6,749 nucleotides of DNA from OMIS01 sp964443885 (GCA_964443885.1 CAYUES010000050.1:1-6749); one strand, 5' to 3'; positions 1 to 4,905 are shown, counted from the first letter of the stretch. Numbers and translations: made by a program. The notes: a model not told the origin generated them from the sequence alone.

Positions 1-76
1 TTTTAGATAGTACAGTTGAAGTTTGGCCAATTTGCTCAATACAGTCCTAAATTAGTTTATTGTTTACTGCGGGTTT

Positions 77-101
77 AATTATTCAAAACGTTTTAATAAT
101 T
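77..101. repeat. Inverted repeat centred on AAAACGTTTT
   Basis: The core AAAACGTTTT (85-94) is a perfect 10-bp palindrome. It is flanked by AATTATT (77-83) and AATAATT (95-101), which are reverse complements, so the arms pair over 12 bases apart from a single extra C at 84. A CG-centred palindrome of this size in AT-rich DNA could be an operator for a dimeric repressor or an AT-rich cruciform. No gene close downstream identifies a target. Confidence 0.5.
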
Positions 102-173
102 TGAAAAATACAATTTTAAGCGTAACTAAGTTAGTATGTTGGGCAGTATCAAATGCATTTGATTACTACCAAT

Positions 174-197
174 TTCTGTAACAAATTCTGTAGCAAT
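174..197. repeat. Imperfect tandem 12-mer pair
   Basis: TTCTGTAACAAA (174-185) is followed directly by TTCTGTAGCAAT (186-197), with 10 of 12 positions identical. It is a small local duplication with no visible role. Confidence 0.5.
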
Positions 198-240
198 TTA
201 TCAGTAAATCATAGATTTTACGGTAATTTGAGCATTCCAA

Positions 241-438
241 ATGAAATCATATCACCAGGCTAAAATTGAGGCTTTTAAACGCCCAAAAACGGCTTTTTAC
301 GGACCGACCTTAGACTTAGTTCCTTTATATAAATTGGTTTTCAGGCTCCTACTAGAATATTCACGTTACAAACCACACCTGGACTACCAGATTACACCAG
401 GCGGGAAAATCTACAAACTCGGCAGAGAACTCGAGTAA
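241..438 (+). CDS. Possible small protein, 65 aa, unrecognised
   Basis: An ATG-initiated frame of 65 codons ends in TAA. The protein is basic and aromatic-rich, with no membrane segment, no signal peptide and no motif I recognise. It has a central stretch LVPLYKLVFRLLLEYSRYK that could form an amphipathic helix. Against it being real: there is no clear Shine-Dalgarno sequence in the bases before the ATG, it stands alone in a repeat-rich block, and two copies of the ACCAGGC element (254-265 and 396-405) fall inside it. Chance open frames of this size are common. It is listed so that it can be tested against homologues. Confidence 0.2.
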   Translation: MKSYHQAKIEAFKRPKTAFYGPTLDLVPLYKLVFRLLLEYSRYKPHLDYQITPGGKIYKLGRELE

Positions 439-610
439 AAGTAACGACCAGAGATAGCTGAGAAATATGCCAAAAATAAGGAATATACCTGGTGAAACAG
501 AGAAATAATAAATAATGTGCATAGATAGTAAAAAGAATAAAACCGCCAAAATCTAAAAGAAATTAAATACGTGCGATACAAAGGAACATACAAACCAGTC
601 TCGGTTATAC

Positions 611-639
611 TTGATTCAATGTCGTAAAAGTAATATTGT
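611..639 (+). promoter_or_regulatory. Candidate promoter before the hairpin cluster
   Basis: TTGATT (611-616) and TATTGT (634-639) are separated by 17 bases, and each matches the sigma-70 consensus at four of six positions. Transcription would start near 646 and enter the hairpin cluster at 675. The match is modest, and such pairs arise by chance in AT-rich DNA. Confidence 0.2.
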
Positions 640-734
640 GCGACATAAGATAAACTGGACTCAGTTGCGTTACAGCTCCCCTTTCAAAAGAGTGGAGCAG
701 AAATTCTCAATACGCAGCCATACTTTTTTATGAG

Positions 735-793
735 TGTACCGGTAGCGAGAATAGAACCTCTTTCTAGGTACATCTCTTTTTGCTACCGGTACA
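735..793. repeat. Perfect 12-bp inverted repeat with TACCGGTA core
   Basis: TGTACCGGTAGC at 735-746 and its exact reverse complement at 782-793 enclose a 35-base loop. Bases 747-751 and 777-781 extend the stem with three A-U and two G-U pairs as RNA. Inside the loop, ACCT and AGGT can form a small inner stem. Each arm contains the palindrome TACCGGTA. No T-run follows either arm closely enough to call it a terminator. Confidence 0.6.
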
Positions 794-849
794 GGCTAAA
801 AAGCCCTCTCGGCTCTCTCGCAATATGGTCAAAAATAGCTTGTTATATC

Positions 850-882
850 CGTGAAAACACTTCGGGTTATTTTCTTTTCACG
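850..882. repeat. 8-bp inverted repeat enclosing a UUCG-type loop
   Basis: CGTGAAAA (850-857) and TTTTCACG (875-882) are exact reverse complements. The intervening bases contain C-TTCG-G at 860-865 on the plus strand, a loop sequence common in stable RNA hairpins, which favours the plus strand as the RNA strand. Confidence 0.5.
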
Positions 883-1079
883 CTCCCAGATTTCGTGCGG
901 TAATAACCTGCTCTAGGGGGTGCTACCAGGCGTAGTTGCTCGTTAGAGTTTTGTTTAGTTAGACTGCCGTATCTGCCGTATAATTTGTGTGTAAGAGTTT
1001 TGTATGAGCATTTTAGCCTGGTAAATAAGGTTTTAAGTCCTATAATTATTAAAGTTATCCACACTCCTATCGTGATCAA
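867..1079 (-). CDS. Possible small one-span membrane protein, 70 aa
   Basis: A TTG-initiated frame of 70 codons. It starts with one hydrophobic stretch (about residues 2-18) and continues as a basic, soluble-looking tail ending in KSGSVKRK. A positively charged tail after one membrane helix would suit a small inner-membrane protein. Against it: the start is TTG with no Shine-Dalgarno sequence before it. The frame also overlaps the DnaA box, three copies of local repeats and one arm of the 850-882 hairpin, any of which could explain the DNA better. No family was recognised, and a chance frame is more likely. Confidence 0.15.
   Translation of the reverse strand: MITIGVWITLIIIGLKTLFTRLKCSYKTLTHKLYGRYGSLTKQNSNEQLRLVAPPRAGYYRTKSGSVKRK
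945..1003. repeat. Direct repeat AGAGTTTTGT, two copies
   Basis: AGAGTTTTGT occurs at 945-954 and again at 994-1003, 49 bases apart. The bases on either side are partly similar as well. The two copies flank the tandem 9-mer at 964-981. Confidence 0.45.
964..981. repeat. Perfect tandem 9-mer, two units
   Basis: CTGCCGTAT is repeated head to tail at 964-972 and 973-981 with no mismatch. The period is a multiple of three, so it would be read as a three-residue repeat in any frame, but I see no gene on the plus strand here. Confidence 0.55.
1055..1063 (+). promoter_or_regulatory. Perfect DnaA-box sequence
   Basis: TTATCCACA matches the consensus DnaA box (TTATNCACA) in full. It follows an AT-rich stretch (1041-1054) and precedes a 12-bp direct repeat (1077-1111). 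A specified 9-mer is expected about 0.05 times in this window on both strands, so the match is suggestive rather than compelling. No second consensus box was found and dnaA is not in the window. It may mark a replication-associated site or a DnaA-titrating site, or be chance. Confidence 0.35.
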
Positions 1080-1111
1080 ACTATATCATTTTAGTGTAAC
1101 AAACTATATCA
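1077..1111. repeat. 12-bp direct repeat, 23-bp period
   Basis: CAAACTATATCA occurs at 1077-1088 and 1100-1111 without mismatch, 23 bp from start to start, which is roughly two helical turns. That spacing places both copies on nearly the same DNA face, as in iteron-type binding sites. The pair begins 14 bp after the DnaA-box sequence. Confidence 0.5.
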
Positions 1112-1342
1112 ACCCTCTCCTCTACGCCTGGTGACCTCAATTTATTCCCGCACTCTCCCCTTTGCTCATTAATTTTATTTTCAGATCAATTATTTTTTAC
1201 TTCTAATCTGGAACTGTCGTAATTAGCTACGAAGTTCTACCAGACTAAAATGCTGTTTTAGGTACATTCTTCAAAATCGGCTACTACCAGGCGTAACTCC
1301 CCCGCCACCTCCCCTATTTTCGCAGATTATGCGGTTATTTAT

Positions 1343-1356
1343 ATTGATATATCAAT
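1343..1356. repeat. Perfect 14-bp AT palindrome before a T-run
   Basis: ATTGATATATCAAT is its own reverse complement. On the plus strand a run of six T begins four bases after it. It could be an operator or a weak AT-rich hairpin terminator, but a stem this AT-rich is poor for termination. Confidence 0.4.
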
Positions 1357-1534
1357 GCTTTTTTACATTATTTTGACGACTATACTCGAGGAAAAATATG
1401 AAATAGAGCTTTAGATTGGTTTTCTGAAGGATATTAATAGTAAATATAACTTTCACTTGACTTTCATAAGGGTGTAAAGTGAACGTCACTCTTACTAGAA
1501 TTAAGATATTCGCTATGAATAGTGAACTTTCCAA

Positions 1535-1549
1535 GGCAGAATTGCTGCC
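1535..1549 (-). terminator. Weak stem-loop downstream of the yebC operon
   Basis: GGCAG (1535-1539) and CTGCC (1545-1549) pair around a five-base loop about 30 bases after the stop codon of the membrane-protein gene. No T-run follows on the minus strand, so factor-independent termination is doubtful. It may only protect the 3' end of the transcript. Confidence 0.25.
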
Positions 1550-1579
1550 GTCCCTATGAAGGACAAGTGAAGTATTAAA

Positions 1580-2347
1580 CTACTTAGTCGGGAAAACCAG
1601 TAAGAACAATGCAAATAAGAAAACAGCTACCAGACTATACTCCGTGACCGCGTTCATAAATAAACGCTCAGCCAAGAAACTGCGGACAATACTAACGCCC
1701 AGGTAAAAAAGTGACATGATAAACAAGGCTTGGTACCAGACGCTATGGGGCAAAAATGATAAAATCATCGCCAGCTCCACTAGCAACAACGTCAGGAGTG
1801 CGGAGAGCATGTAGATTTCTTTACGCACCGTCGTCTCGAGACGCACCGACCACAGTGACGTAAACGCCAGTGGGAAATGTGCCAGTCCAATCAACAACCC
1901 ATTAATAAAAAATGGTAGCCGCAAAGAAAAAATTGTGTTGGCAAAGAGCAACGAAGTCAGTAAGGTAAAGAGAAAGCCAATCGCGTGAGCAGCATGCAGC
2001 AATTGAATCGTCCGTCCTTTTGCAACCGAGAAAATATTACTAGTTAAATAGAGCGCGTACATGCCGATGCCAAACAGCACCAACACAAAAATACGGGTTA
2101 ATAGATTAGATGGTAGTAAAAAGTAAAACAAGCCGACTGCACCCGCGTACAGTGCGGGCAGTGGCACGATTGTGAAGCGTTCATGCTTCTGCAAGTCATC
2201 GGAAAGTGTCCAACTGGAAATCGCATACGTCAAAACCACAAACGCACCCATCACCCAGTATCGCCACTCCAAACTCGTATACTGCACAAACAGCAGACAA
2301 GTACTGAGCAAGACCGAGGCGATGACAAATTTTTCTCTTCTACGCAT
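1580..2347 (-). CDS. Polytopic membrane protein, 255 aa, unknown function
   Basis: A hydrophobic protein with about nine membrane segments, near residues 7-25, 30-48, 59-79, 83-106, 116-140, 146-166, 178-200, 203-221 and 237-252. The N-terminus MRRREK is basic and would stay in the cytoplasm. No catalytic motif, ATP-binding site or transporter signature is visible. The most distinctive part is residues 49-79, a charged stretch (DDLQKHERF) leading into LPALYAGAVGLFYFLLP. It resembles uncharacterised membrane proteins I associate with Microgenomates genomes (possibly a DUF5656-type family, not verified). The ATG lies four bases after the yebC stop, so the two are almost certainly co-transcribed and probably translationally coupled; the yebC 3' end (GAAGAA) gives a poor ribosome binding site. 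It ends in TAG. Confidence 0.8.
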   Translation of the reverse strand: MRRREKFVIASVLLSTCLLFVQYTSLEWRYWVMGAFVVLTYAISSWTLSDDLQKHERFTIVPLPALYAGAVGLFYFLLPSNLLTRIFVLVLFGIGMYALYLTSNIFSVAKGRTIQLLHAAHAIGFLFTLLTSLLFANTIFSLRLPFFINGLLIGLAHFPLAFTSLWSVRLETTVRKEIYMLSALLTLLLVELAMILSFLPHSVWYQALFIMSLFYLGVSIVRSFLAERLFMNAVTEYSLVAVFLFALFLLVFPTK

Positions 2348-2351
2348 ATTT

Positions 2352-2909
2352 TTATTCTTCAGTCTCTTCAGCTGGTAACGTACTCAGTACTTCTTCAACA
2401 TCATCATTACCTTCCAAAGCCTCAATCAGTTCTACAACCTGCGCCTGCTCGGCTTCACCCAGCTCCATCGTCATCATTGGTACAAATGTACCATCTTTGC
2501 GTTCAAACATATATTGTGCCGAACCAGGACCGCCAAGTGAACCCCCGTGTTTGCTAAAGATAAATCGGACGTCCGCGCCAGTTCGAGCTGGATTGTTGGT
2601 GGCTGCCAGCGCTAGAATCGCCACACCGTGTGGGCCAAAGCCTTCATACATAATTTCCTGGATTGGACCACCAGGACCCCGCCCCATTCCACGATCGATC
2701 GCGCGAGTGATGTTGTCGTTGGGCATATTGGCGGCGCGAGCTTTTTCTAGCATCGTGCGCAGATTTGGATTAAATTGAGGATTTTCAGACTTGCCTTCTT
2801 TAACGGCAATACGAATCAGCTTTGCAAGTTGGGCAAAAATCTTGGCACGCTTGGCATCGACTGCGCCTTTGCGTTGTTTAATGTTATTCCATTTGCTATG
2901 ACCTGCCAT
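2352..2909 (-). CDS. yebC: YebC/PmpR/TACO1 family protein, shortened
   Basis: The N-terminus MAGHSKWNNIKQRKGAVDAK is the family signature. It is followed by the helical domain (to about residue 78), then YEGFGPHGVAIL (88-99) and RFIFSKHGGSLGGPGSAQYM (115-134), all diagnostic. Members are annotated as DNA-binding regulators, and more recent work on YebC and mitochondrial TACO1 points to translation factors that help ribosomes through proline-rich stretches. This protein is 185 aa against about 240-250 usual. After FERKDG the sequence passes directly to FVPMMTMELGEAEQ and LIEALEGNDDVEEV, which match the C-terminal end of normal members, so roughly 60 central residues are missing in frame. The ATG at 2909 is preferred over an in-frame TTG at 2915: AAAGG sits eight bases before the ATG but only two before the TTG. 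It is first gene of a pair with the membrane protein. Confidence 0.93.
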   Translation of the reverse strand: MAGHSKWNNIKQRKGAVDAKRAKIFAQLAKLIRIAVKEGKSENPQFNPNLRTMLEKARAANMPNDNITRAIDRGMGRGPGGPIQEIMYEGFGPHGVAILALAATNNPARTGADVRFIFSKHGGSLGGPGSAQYMFERKDGTFVPMMTMELGEAEQAQVVELIEALEGNDDVEEVLSTLPAEETEE

Positions 2910-2932
2910 ATACAAAACCTTTCGTATCCTTT

Positions 2933-2938
2933 ATTATA
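2933..2938 (-). promoter_or_regulatory. -10 element for yebC
   Basis: On the minus strand TATAAT lies 24 bases before the yebC ATG, which would give a short leader of about 17 bases containing the AAAGG ribosome binding site. No convincing -35 hexamer is found at 16-18 bases spacing, so the promoter call rests on the -10 and its position. Confidence 0.45.
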
Positions 2939-2980
2939 CCCTTCCTCGGCGCGTCAGCCTAGGAGAACAAGAATCAATTA

Positions 2981-3009
2981 TTGACATCTCTGCGTAAGAT
3001 CGGTATTCT
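2981..3009 (+). promoter_or_regulatory. Sigma-70-type promoter for the TPR gene
   Basis: A perfect TTGACA (2981-2986) and TATTCT (3004-3009, four of six) are separated by the ideal 17 bases. Transcription would start near 3016, leaving a leader of about 19 bases before the ATG at 3035. It is divergent from the yebC promoter, with the -10 elements about 66 bp apart. Confidence 0.6.
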
Positions 3010-3034
3010 TCCTACTTATTTGCAGTAAAGCACT

Positions 3035-3802
3035 ATGATGAACCAAACACCTGTCTCCAAACTTCAAGCCTTTGCAATTGCCGCCGCCAAAGCTGGCGAT
3101 TGGGCGAAAGCCGTTGAGATAAACCGCGACATTATTGCATCAACACCTCAAGATATTTCGGCCTTGAATCGTTTAGGGATGGCGTTACTGCAGACTGCTG
3201 AGCCAAAAGAAGCCAAAGAATGCTTTACCAAAGTTTTAGAAATTGATAAAACAAACTCGATCGCTAAAAAGCAGTTAGATCGAATTAAATCTAACAATAC
3301 GCCACCAACTCCTACCTTTAACAAAAACTACTTTATTGAAGAGCCGGGCAAAACCAAGATCGCTGAACTACACCGCCTTTCTGGTAAACAGATGCTCGAT
3401 ACCTTGGCTGTCGGCATGTCCTGTGCTTTGAAGTTAAAAAATCGCTATATTTCTGTGGAAACTGAAGATGGCAAGTACATTGGCGCACTGCCTGAAGATA
3501 TTTCGTTTCGCTTAACTAAGTTGATTCAAACTGGCAACACCTACCACTGTAGTATTCACTCTTGTTCAAGTAATCAATGCTCGGTGTACATGAAAGAACT
3601 GGTGCGCGGCGAACAGAATAAAGACATTCACTCCTTCCCGACAAGTAAAATGAGTGGCGCTCACAACGATGTAGATGATCGATTCCTGATTGAAGGTTTT
3701 GAAGATGAGGATGGGATTATGGATCTCGATGATGATACTGTCGAAGAACTCGATAGCACTCGTGATGAAGGTGAACGTCCTCCTCGCGATTTTGAAGAAT
3801 AG
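3035..3802 (+). CDS. TPR-repeat protein with acidic C-terminal tail
   Basis: This is a soluble protein of 255 aa with no signal peptide or membrane segment. Residues about 8-41 and 42-75 form two tetratricopeptide-type helical hairpins (GDWAKAVEINRDII, then ALNRLGMALLQ with a matching second helix), a fold used for protein-protein contacts. A Pro-Thr-rich linker (89-94) leads to a compact second domain at about 110-190, with RYISVETEDGKYIGALPEDI and KLIQTGNTYHCSIHS, probably beta-rich and vaguely like an OB or HIRAN fold; that fold guess is unverified. Residues 211-255 are strongly acidic (GFEDEDGIMDLDDDTVEELD). The role is unknown, and an adaptor or scaffold is the plain reading. Two ATG codons stand at 3035 and 3038. 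Neither has a strong ribosome binding site, and the predicted leader is very short. It is monocistronic between a clear promoter and a hairpin terminator. Confidence 0.85.
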   Translation: MMNQTPVSKLQAFAIAAAKAGDWAKAVEINRDIIASTPQDISALNRLGMALLQTAEPKEAKECFTKVLEIDKTNSIAKKQLDRIKSNNTPPTPTFNKNYFIEEPGKTKIAELHRLSGKQMLDTLAVGMSCALKLKNRYISVETEDGKYIGALPEDISFRLTKLIQTGNTYHCSIHSCSSNQCSVYMKELVRGEQNKDIHSFPTSKMSGAHNDVDDRFLIEGFEDEDGIMDLDDDTVEELDSTRDEGERPPRDFEE

Positions 3803-3863
3803 ACTACTTGTAAATCTCGGTGCACAGCCGCAGCTAAGTTAACCACAGTCGCTCTTATTTCGC

Positions 3864-3885
3864 GCACTTTAGTCAACTAAAGTGC
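3864..3885. terminator. Hairpin terminator between convergent genes
   Basis: GCACTTTAG (3864-3872) and CTAAAGTGC (3877-3885) pair perfectly around TCAA. On the plus strand the stem is followed by TATTCCTTTCC, a pyrimidine-rich but interrupted U-tract, consistent with termination of the TPR gene. On the minus strand no U-tract follows, and the hairpin begins at the last base of the TAG stop codon of the LytR_C gene. It may therefore act mainly in the plus direction, or in both with help of the stem alone. Confidence 0.65.
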
Positions 3886-4892
3886 TATTCCTTTCCTAAT
3901 ACAATCATAATTGCTGACCGATACTGGGTTGTCGTCGTTGCATCAAGTGTAATGGTCGGTTTATTGAGCATTGCTTTAGAAACTCGAGCCAAAATTGGTT
4001 CACACTCTACTCTGCCGTCATGATAGATGGTGGTTTTTTCAACATCATGTGGAAATGTACCAATGCGAATCGTCAAAATTTTGCTTGCTTCCAAGAGATC
4101 ACTTACGGCAGCGGCTGCCCCCGCGGTCTCGCTCCCATTTAAAACACCCACTGGGCATTCTTGAATTACTTGACGATTGGCAGCTAACTGCGCAATTTTT
4201 TGTTGGAGTTCAGCAAGCGAGTTTGCCTGCAAAGGTTCGGGGTTTTTAGCAAGATACAGCCATGTTTTGACGATTATCAAAGACTCTGCATCTCGTTTCC
4301 ACATCCAGTTCCAAACACTCACTGCCACCAGCCTTCTAAACTCCGCACTGTTGGGTTCATACGAACCAAGCGGCACGACTTCATCAGCCAAAACCCCCAG
4401 TGCGTGACTGTAGCTCGCATCTATGAACTGAGTGTCTTTTTTTTCTAAAGTAAGCAGTGGATAGATCGCTCCCAATCGGTAACGGCCATAACCACCGGGC
4501 AGATCTACTTCATGAACAGCATCAATGGCAATAATAGTACTGTCGGTAGTATCAGCATCAATTGTCAGCAACCAAATTTGAGAGGGTGCAGCTTCTACTG
4601 ATTTAGGAACAAATAAAACTGTCTGCGTATCCAAAGTAGCTGCTTCCTGAACCATTGCCTGAAAAACGATGTATGCAACAACGGCTACACACAGTACGGT
4701 CACAATACAGCCCATTACAATTTGACTGAGAAAATTGAGTTTCGAGGATGGCTTTTTCTTCCGCTTGGCTGAACTTGCCGCAGCTGAACTGCGAGATCTT
4801 GCAGCGCCACTACGGTAGGAACTACTCGACTTATTGCGAACAACGGAAAAACTGCTAGTAGTAGTGCGCCGGGCAGGCAGACGTTGCACCAT
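3885..4892 (-). CDS. LytR C-terminal domain membrane protein, LCP-like
   Basis: This is a 335-aa single-pass membrane protein. Residues 1-51 are a Ser/Arg/Lys/Ala-rich cytoplasmic tail (SAKRKKKPSSK), residues about 57-80 are a membrane helix, and the rest would be extracytoplasmic. Residues about 246-333 match the LytR C-terminal domain (CPVGVLNGSETAGAAAAVSD near the start, AIMIVLGKE at the end). Residues about 92-215 resemble a LytR-CpsA-Psr domain (IWLLTIDADTTDSTIIAI, then LPGGYGRYRLGAIYPL), but the usual S-I-P-R-D-T segment is replaced by AIDAVHEVDLPGG. LCP enzymes attach polymers to peptidoglycan; lacking that arginine, this one is probably not an active transferase and may bind cell wall or partner proteins. 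It starts 13 bases after the tgt stop and is likely in the same transcript, though no good ribosome binding site is visible. Confidence 0.8.
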   Translation of the reverse strand: MVQRLPARRTTTSSFSVVRNKSSSSYRSGAARSRSSAAASSAKRKKKPSSKLNFLSQIVMGCIVTVLCVAVVAYIVFQAMVQEAATLDTQTVLFVPKSVEAAPSQIWLLTIDADTTDSTIIAIDAVHEVDLPGGYGRYRLGAIYPLLTLEKKDTQFIDASYSHALGVLADEVVPLGSYEPNSAEFRRLVAVSVWNWMWKRDAESLIIVKTWLYLAKNPEPLQANSLAELQQKIAQLAANRQVIQECPVGVLNGSETAGAAAAVSDLLEASKILTIRIGTFPHDVEKTTIYHDGRVECEPILARVSKAMLNKPTITLDATTTTQYRSAIMIVLGKE

Positions 4893-4905
4893 ATATTTTG
4901 TGGTA

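Larger units (their letters stand above)
675..882 (+). ncRNA. Possible structured RNA (four hairpins)
   Basis: Four hairpins follow one another. At 675-698, GCTCC pairs with GGAGC, and a second short stem continues inside after one mismatch. At 735-793, TGTACCGGTAGC pairs perfectly with GCTACCGGTACA and extends by five more pairs including two G-U. Directly abutting it at 794-805, GGCT pairs with AGCC around AAAA. At 850-882, CGTGAAAA pairs with TTTTCACG, and the loop contains C-TTCG-G, a stable tetraloop sequence. This density suggests an RNA product, but no known family was recognised: the signature sequences of tmRNA, RNase P RNA and SRP RNA were looked for and are absent. Strand and ends are uncertain, since perfect stems look alike on both strands. 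The hairpins could instead be protein-binding palindromes. Confidence 0.3.
254..1295. repeat. Dispersed ACCAGGC element family (7 copies)
   Basis: Seven copies of a short element lie in about 1 kb, in both orientations. One subtype reads ACCAGGCTAAAA: 254-265 (+), 1011-1022 (-), and 1239-1250 (+, with A for the second G). The other reads ACCAGGCGTA: 925-934 (+), 1123-1132 (-) and 1286-1295 (+), with a shortened form at 396-405 (+, ACCAGGCGGG). A looser relative, CAGGCTAAAA, ends the hairpin arm near 792-801. A given 7-mer is expected about 0.2 times on both strands of this stretch, so six exact ACCAGGC cores are far above chance. I saw no exact copy in the protein-coding remainder of the window. 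Function is unknown. Confidence 0.6.
1..1579. other. Repeat-rich, gene-poor AT-rich region
   Basis: No convincing protein gene is visible in this 1.58-kb stretch. The frames present are under about 70 codons, lack good ribosome binding sites and match no family I recognise. One counted row (121-180) has 20 G+C in 60. Instead of genes it holds inverted repeats (77-101, 735-793, 850-882, 1343-1356), tandem and direct repeats (174-197, 945-1003, 964-981, 1077-1111), seven copies of an ACCAGGC-type element, and a DnaA box (1055-1063). I see no T-loop or anticodon arm typical of a tRNA, and no rRNA core sequence. It could be a non-coding RNA locus, a replication or segregation region, or decayed sequence. 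The sequence alone does not decide between these. Confidence 0.6.

Noticed and set aside
840..920. Resemblance of GTGCGGTAA (895-903) to part of RNase P RNA
   Set aside because: The other universal segments (GAGGAAAGTCC and the 3' ACAGAA...GGCTTA region) are absent on both strands, so a nine-base match is not enough.
916..1312. Possible tmRNA: GGGGGTG at 916-922 can pair with CACCTCC at 1306-1312 at a tmRNA-like distance
   Set aside because: There is no T-loop (TTC-A/G-A) before the 3' arm, no T-stem, no D-loop-like start, no CCA after the arm, and no tag reading frame ending in Leu-Ala-Ala or similar. The pairing is most likely chance among G- and C-runs.
1343..1356. FNR-type site (TTGAT...ATCAA)
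   Set aside because: The half-sites are separated by two bases instead of the four that FNR requires, and there is no promoter or gene nearby to regulate.
1388..1406. Strong GAGG ribosome binding site six bases before ATG AAA TAG
   Set aside because: The frame is two codons long. Minimal frames are known in some regulatory leaders, but no gene follows on this strand, so it is most likely chance.
1352..1534. 60-codon minus-strand frame, TTG start
   Set aside because: It has low-complexity, AT-driven composition, no ribosome binding site and no recognisable features, and it overlaps the AT palindrome.
1..1579. CRISPR array or insertion sequence as the explanation for the repeats
   Set aside because: The repeats are 9-16 bp, irregularly spaced and in both orientations, with no unique spacers of constant length. 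No transposase or terminal repeats with target duplications are visible.
2183..2557. 124-codon plus-strand frame across the membrane-protein/yebC junction
   Set aside because: It lies antisense to two well-supported coding regions, has no family resemblance and no ribosome binding site. The same holds for the frames antisense to tgt (5133-5537), to the LytR_C gene (3995-4448) and to queA (6366-6725).
2910..2915. TTG start two codons upstream of the yebC ATG
   Set aside because: The AAAGG ribosome binding site would be only two bases away, and the family starts at MAGHSKW.
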